Part shown: positions 4,893 through 7,674 of the stretch, in pieces
Layout of the letters: each line of letters starts with the position of its first letter
Numbering within the stretch: the stretch's first letter is position 1
DNA from: Bacteroidota bacterium
GTDB taxonomy: Bacteria > Bacteroidota > Bacteroidia > Chitinophagales > LD1
Length of the DNA stretch: 7,674 bases
NCBI GenBank assembly: GCA_018267435.1
Contig: JAFDYM010000084.1
Coordinates: forward strand, 1 to 7,674
Reading direction: 5' to 3'
Program-made: the position numbers and the translations under genes
The notes under the pieces: generated by a model
The model's input: only the letters and a program-made list of their open reading frames with translations
The model's database searches: none
What the model was told of the DNA's origin: nothing

Positions 4893-5599
4893 TGGATTTT
4901 ATACAGGGCGAGGCATTGCTGGTGAACAAGCCGCTGGAGTGGACTTCGTTCGATGTAGTTAACAAGCTGCGCTATGCCCTAAAGCGCAAAACAAGCAATA
5001 AGAATTACAAAGTAGGCCATGCAGGCACGCTCGATCCCTTGGCGAGTGGTTTGCTCATTATCTGCTGTGGTAAAATGACCAAGCGTATAGATGAGTTTAC
5101 AGGTATGGATAAGGAATACACAGGCACCATTACCATAGGCGCTACTACGCCTTGTTTCGATAAGGAACTGCCGCCCGATGCCTTCTACCCAACGGAACAT
5201 ATAACTGAAGAGCTGTTGCGCGAAACCGCTAAGCAGTTTGTGGGCCTAATACAGCAGTATCCACCTATTTACTCTGCCGTAAAGGTAGATGGGCAGAAGG
5301 GGTACCTAGCCGCGCGCAAGGGCAAGGATATAGAACTAAAGGCGCGCGAAATAACCATCATAGAATTTGAGTTGACACGCATAGCTATGCCCGAGGTTGA
5401 CTTCCGCGTGGTATGTAGCAAGGGTACGTATATCCGTTCGCTAGCTAACGACTTTGGCAAGGCATTGAACAGCGGCGCATACCTAAGCGCGTTGTGCCGC
5501 ACACAAATAGGCGAATACAAACTAAGCAATGCCCTAAGCATAGAAGATACCATTAAGCGCATAGAGGCTGCTCCTGCACCGCCGGTTGAGGAAAAATAG
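4892..5599 (+). CDS. truB: tRNA pseudouridine(55) synthase TruB
   Basis: Encodes 235 residues of the enzyme that converts U55 in the T-loop of tRNAs to pseudouridine in the cytoplasm. The catalytic loop GHAGTLDPLASGLL holds the nucleophile at D48. The other family blocks are present: LLVNKPLEWTSFDVVNKLR at the N-terminus, YPPIYSAVKVDGQKGY near the middle, and CSKGTYIRSLANDFG towards the C-terminus. The protein stops soon after the catalytic fold, with a Pro/Ala/Glu-rich tail, and lacks the C-terminal PUA domain of the 314-residue Escherichia coli enzyme; short TruBs of this length are usual in Bacteroidota. It starts within the uppP stop codon (TAATG), and 103 non-coding bases separate it from ribF, so it is probably the last gene of the ftsX operon. 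No terminator with a U-tract follows. Confidence 0.97.
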   Translation: MDFIQGEALLVNKPLEWTSFDVVNKLRYALKRKTSNKNYKVGHAGTLDPLASGLLIICCGKMTKRIDEFTGMDKEYTGTITIGATTPCFDKELPPDAFYPTEHITEELLRETAKQFVGLIQQYPPIYSAVKVDGQKGYLAARKGKDIELKAREITIIEFELTRIAMPEVDFRVVCSKGTYIRSLANDFGKALNSGAYLSALCRTQIGEYKLSNALSIEDTIKRIEAAPAPPVEEK

Positions 5600-5644
5600 C
5601 TGCAATAGAACGCTGATTAATGATGATTTTTATGATTAATAATC

Positions 5645-5672
5645 TTTGCGTTTTCACTTTGCGCCCTTTGCG
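5645..5672. repeat. Three spaced TTTGCG direct repeats upstream of ribF
   Basis: TTTGCG occurs at 5645-5650, 5658-5663 and 5667-5672 within the truB-ribF spacer. The flanking text, with CGCTGATTAATGATG and GCCCTTTGCGTGAAAC, has the look of dispersed intergenic sequence. The third copy provides the TTTG that fits a -33 element for ribF. Confidence 0.5.
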
Positions 5673-5698
5673 TGAAACTGTATTAAACCGTAACTTAG
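5667..5698 (+). promoter_or_regulatory. Promoter of ribF (-33 TTTG and -7 TAACTTAG)
   Basis: TTTG at 5667-5670 and TAACTTAG at 5691-5698 are separated by 20 bases, the usual Bacteroidota spacing. The -7 box ends four bases (CCCC) before the ribF ATG, predicting a leaderless or nearly leaderless transcript. This is the best two-part plus-strand promoter in the window. It shows ribF can be expressed apart from the ftsX-truB operon. No FMN riboswitch-sized leader exists. Confidence 0.7.
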
Positions 5699-5702
5699 CC
5701 CC

Positions 5703-6635
5703 ATGCGCGTATTTAGGGATTTGAACAACCTGCCACAGTTTAATAATTCGGTAGTTACCATTGGTACATTTGATGGGGTACACCTAGGCCACCAAAAGCT
5801 GATAGAGCGCATAACCGCGCAGGCTAAACGCATAGGCGGCGAAAGCATCATTGTAACCTTCAATCCGCACCCACGCATAGTTATAAACCCCGAAGACAAG
5901 AGCCTAAAGCTGCTGAACACCATAGAGGAAAAGATAGCCTTGCTAGAACAATATGGCGTAGATAATGTGGTGGTAGTACCTTTCAGCAGGGACTTTAGCG
6001 AGCAGAGCGCAGAGGAATACATCAGCAATTTTTTGGTAAAGAACTTTCAGCCTAAGTATATAGTAATAGGCTACGACCACCGCTTTGGTAAAAACCGTAG
6101 CGGCGACTACAAACTGCTTGAGCAGGTGAAGGGGCAGTATGGTTATGAAATAGAAGAGATAACCAAGGAAACGCTAGACGATATAGAGATAAGCAGCACC
6201 AAGATACGTAAGGCACTTGCAGAGGGCGATGTGAGCCTTGCAAATGATTTGTTAGGACACCGATATACGCTTGGCGGCAACATTGTAAAGGGCTTTCAGA
6301 ATGGTAGAAAGCTAGGCTATCCTACTGCTAATATACAAGTGGCAGATGCTTATAAATTGATACCACGCATGGGTGTGTATGCCGTGCTGGTGCGCTATAA
6401 AGATAGCGTGCTGAAGGGTATGCTTAACATAGGCTTTAACCCAACTTTCGAGGGTAAGCAGCAAACGGTAGAGGTAAACATTCTCGACTTCGATAAAGAT
6501 ATATATGGCGAAAACCTAGTACTTGAATTTATAAAGTACACCCGCCCCGAGCTAAAGTTTACTACCCTGCCCGACCTGATAGCCGCTATTGACAACGACA
6601 AGGTAGAGATAACCGAGATACTTAAAGAGTATTAA
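5703..6635 (+). CDS. ribF: Bifunctional riboflavin kinase / FAD synthetase RibF
   Basis: Encodes 310 residues, the normal length for the bifunctional enzyme that phosphorylates riboflavin to FMN and then adenylates FMN to FAD. The N-terminal nucleotidyltransferase domain (about 1-180) has GTFDGVHLGHQ at 21-31, the FNPHPR block, a GYDHRFGKNRSGD segment and ISSTKIRKAL at 163-172. The C-terminal kinase domain (about 185-310) has GNIVKGFQNGRKLGYPTAN (192-210, with PTAN at 207-210), the GVYAV strand, NIGFNPTF and VEVNILDFDKDIYG, where E257 occupies the catalytic acid position. All key motifs of both activities are intact. The ATG is fixed by the promoter box four bases upstream and by homology. 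It follows truB as in many bacteria but has its own promoter. Its product FMN is the cofactor of the flavin oxidoreductase encoded at 1069-2142. Confidence 0.97.
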   Translation: MRVFRDLNNLPQFNNSVVTIGTFDGVHLGHQKLIERITAQAKRIGGESIIVTFNPHPRIVINPEDKSLKLLNTIEEKIALLEQYGVDNVVVVPFSRDFSEQSAEEYISNFLVKNFQPKYIVIGYDHRFGKNRSGDYKLLEQVKGQYGYEIEEITKETLDDIEISSTKIRKALAEGDVSLANDLLGHRYTLGGNIVKGFQNGRKLGYPTANIQVADAYKLIPRMGVYAVLVRYKDSVLKGMLNIGFNPTFEGKQQTVEVNILDFDKDIYGENLVLEFIKYTRPELKFTTLPDLIAAIDNDKVEITEILKEY

Positions 6636-6699
6636 TACTATTATCAACCTTTAACGTTTAATGTTCAAACTGCGCGCCTTTATATACCGCGTAAAATAA

Positions 6700-6707
6700 T
6701 ATTTTAG
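6700..6707 (+). promoter_or_regulatory. Probable -7 promoter element, leaderless start of the BatA-like gene
   Basis: TATTTTAG matches TAnnTTTG at seven of eight positions and is followed by CCCT and then ATG. The layout is identical to that at ribF and the flavin oxidoreductase gene. The -33 region is weak (TTTA at 6679-6682, 17 bases upstream). Confidence 0.55.
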
Positions 6708-6711
6708 CCCT

Positions 6712-7674
6712 ATGCAATTTCTTCATCCTTGGTTTTTGTGGGCATTGGCTGCGCTGGCTATACCGGTTATCATTCACCTGTTCAATTTCCGCAGGTTCAA
6801 AACCGTGTACTTCAGCAATGTTGCCTTTCTGCGCGAGGTGAAGGAGGAGACTGCTGCCCGCAGCAAAATAAAGCACCTGTTAGTTTTGGCGGCGCGTATA
6901 CTGGCTTTGGCCTTCTTGGTATTCGCATTCGCGCAGCCATTTATACCTAACAAAAATGCAGGGCTAAATACAGGTAAGAAGTTTGTGAGTGTGTATATCG
7001 ATAATTCATTTTCGATGAATGCGGTGAGTGGTGGTAGAAGCTTATTAGACAAAGCCAAACAAGCCGCTAAGGAAGTAGCAAAGAACTACGGTGCCGATGA
7101 CCAGTTTCAACTATTAACGAACGATTTTGAAGGCAAGCACCAGCGCCTAGTGGGTAAGGAGGAGTTTTTAACCATGGTAGATGAAATAGAAGCTGCCCCT
7201 GCCGTGCGCAACCTAGGCGAAATAAGCAAGCGCCAGAAGGATGCCCTAAGCCGCGAGAACAGCAAGAATCGCATAGCATACCTACTGCGCGACTATCAGC
7301 AGAACATGGGCGAGTTGTCGGTTGATTCATCAATAACATATAACCTAGTACCACTGGCTGCCGATGCGCAGGCCAATGTGTATATAGATAGCTGCTGGTT
7401 TATCGAGCCGGTGCAGTTGCTAGGGCAGCAAGCATCGTTGATAGTAAAGGTGACGAATAGCGGCGAGAAGGCAGCTGAGAACAACCGCCTAGTGATGAAG
7501 CTGAACGGCCAAGCCAAAGGCATGAGCGAGTTGAATGTAGATGCGGAGTCGTTCGTGTATGATACCATTACCTTTAGCATAGCACAAGCAGGTTGGAACA
7601 AGGCCGAGTTGAGCATACAAGATTATCCGATAACCTATGATGATAACTACTATGCTGCATTCAATGTGGTAGAA
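6712..7674 (+). CDS. BatA-domain membrane protein with VWA-type MIDAS, 5' part
   Basis: The frame is open from this ATG to the last base of the window, giving 321 codons without a stop. The N-terminus MQFLHPWFLWALAALAIPVI, then IHLFNFRR, is the aerotolerance regulator (BatA) N-terminal domain of Bacteroidota. TM1 is about residues 6-22. A cytoplasmic stretch FSNVAFLREVKEETAARSKI and TM2 (about 55-77, HLLVLAARILALAFLVFAF) follow. Next comes an extracytoplasmic von Willebrand A-like domain whose metal site is intact as D97-N-S99-F-S101. Residues from about 225 look like a beta-rich linker domain. Full-length relatives are around 650-700 residues with a further C-terminal membrane segment, so roughly half is missing here. 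Bat proteins have been linked to oxygen tolerance in Bacteroides, but the role of this stand-alone type is not established. It has its own promoter box at the start codon. Confidence 0.88.
   Translation, partial: MQFLHPWFLWALAALAIPVIIHLFNFRRFKTVYFSNVAFLREVKEETAARSKIKHLLVLAARILALAFLVFAFAQPFIPNKNAGLNTGKKFVSVYIDNSFSMNAVSGGRSLLDKAKQAAKEVAKNYGADDQFQLLTNDFEGKHQRLVGKEEFLTMVDEIEAAPAVRNLGEISKRQKDALSRENSKNRIAYLLRDYQQNMGELSVDSSITYNLVPLAADAQANVYIDSCWFIEPVQLLGQQASLIVKVTNSGEKAAENNRLVMKLNGQAKGMSELNVDAESFVYDTITFSIAQAGWNKAELSIQDYPITYDDNYYAAFNVVE

Noticed and set aside
5610..5640. Inverted ATTAAT repeats after truB as a terminator
   Set aside because: The arms are AT-only and self-palindromic, pairing needs a bulge, and no GC stem plus U-tract is present.
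5553..6028. Long minus-strand open frames opposite truB and ribF (up to 124 codons)
   Set aside because: They lie antisense to fully recognisable genes, show no domain-like sequence or start signals, and are explained by codon bias of the plus-strand genes.
6774..7616. Minus-strand open frames opposite the BatA-like gene
   Set aside because: The plus strand carries a continuous 321-codon frame with clear domain motifs; the antisense frames are overlapping, Ser/Leu/Cys-rich shadows.
1..7674. A novel multi-gene system such as defence, secretion or biosynthesis
   Set aside because: Every substantial gene belongs to a known family, mostly housekeeping, and no unexplained gene cluster remains.

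Overview
The window is a stretch of a Bacteroidota chromosome, probably from the Chitinophagales/Sphingobacteriales side; this placement is inferred from gene content and promoter style, not from a marker gene. Pointers to the phylum are the order ftsX - DUF3098 - uppP - truB followed by ribF, a BatA-domain (aerotolerance N-terminal) protein, a DUF2795 protein, and promoters of the Bacteroidota -7 type (TAnnTTTG or close variants) sitting almost on the start codons. ATA is the preferred isoleucine codon in several genes.

Layout. 1-486 is the 3' end of a SNF2-family helicase gene (+). 487-622 is non-coding and holds a degenerate heptamer tandem repeat plus a motif that looks like dispersed intergenic repeat DNA. 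623-967 is a HIT-family protein (-), divergent from an Old Yellow Enzyme-type flavin oxidoreductase at 1069-2142 (+). 2143-2395 is non-coding and unusually rich in perfect inverted repeats: one 10-bp-stem hairpin, two related palindromes with paired substitutions, and a clear intrinsic terminator that serves the next minus-strand gene. 2396-2617 is a small acidic DUF2795 protein (-) with its own promoter and a strong Shine-Dalgarno. 2618-2850 is a divergent control region. From about 2851 a tight plus-strand operon runs ftsX, a two-helix DUF3098 protein, uppP and truB, with TAATG stop/start overlaps at the last two junctions. ribF (5703-6635) follows under its own promoter. A gene for a BatA-like membrane protein with a von Willebrand A-type metal site starts at 6712 and runs off the window.

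Functionally the core operon joins cell envelope work (FtsX for divisome-linked wall hydrolysis, UppP for recycling the undecaprenyl carrier, an uncharacterised membrane protein) with tRNA pseudouridylation (TruB) and FAD/FMN synthesis (RibF). RibF makes the FMN that the upstream flavin oxidoreductase would need, but nothing in the sequence links the two in regulation.

No new defence, mobile or biosynthetic system is visible. The genes are largely housekeeping. The parts most worth a second look are non-coding: the identical TAnnTTAGCC architecture exactly at three start codons, the paired-substitution palindromes at 2209-2347, and the ATG-less start of ftsX.
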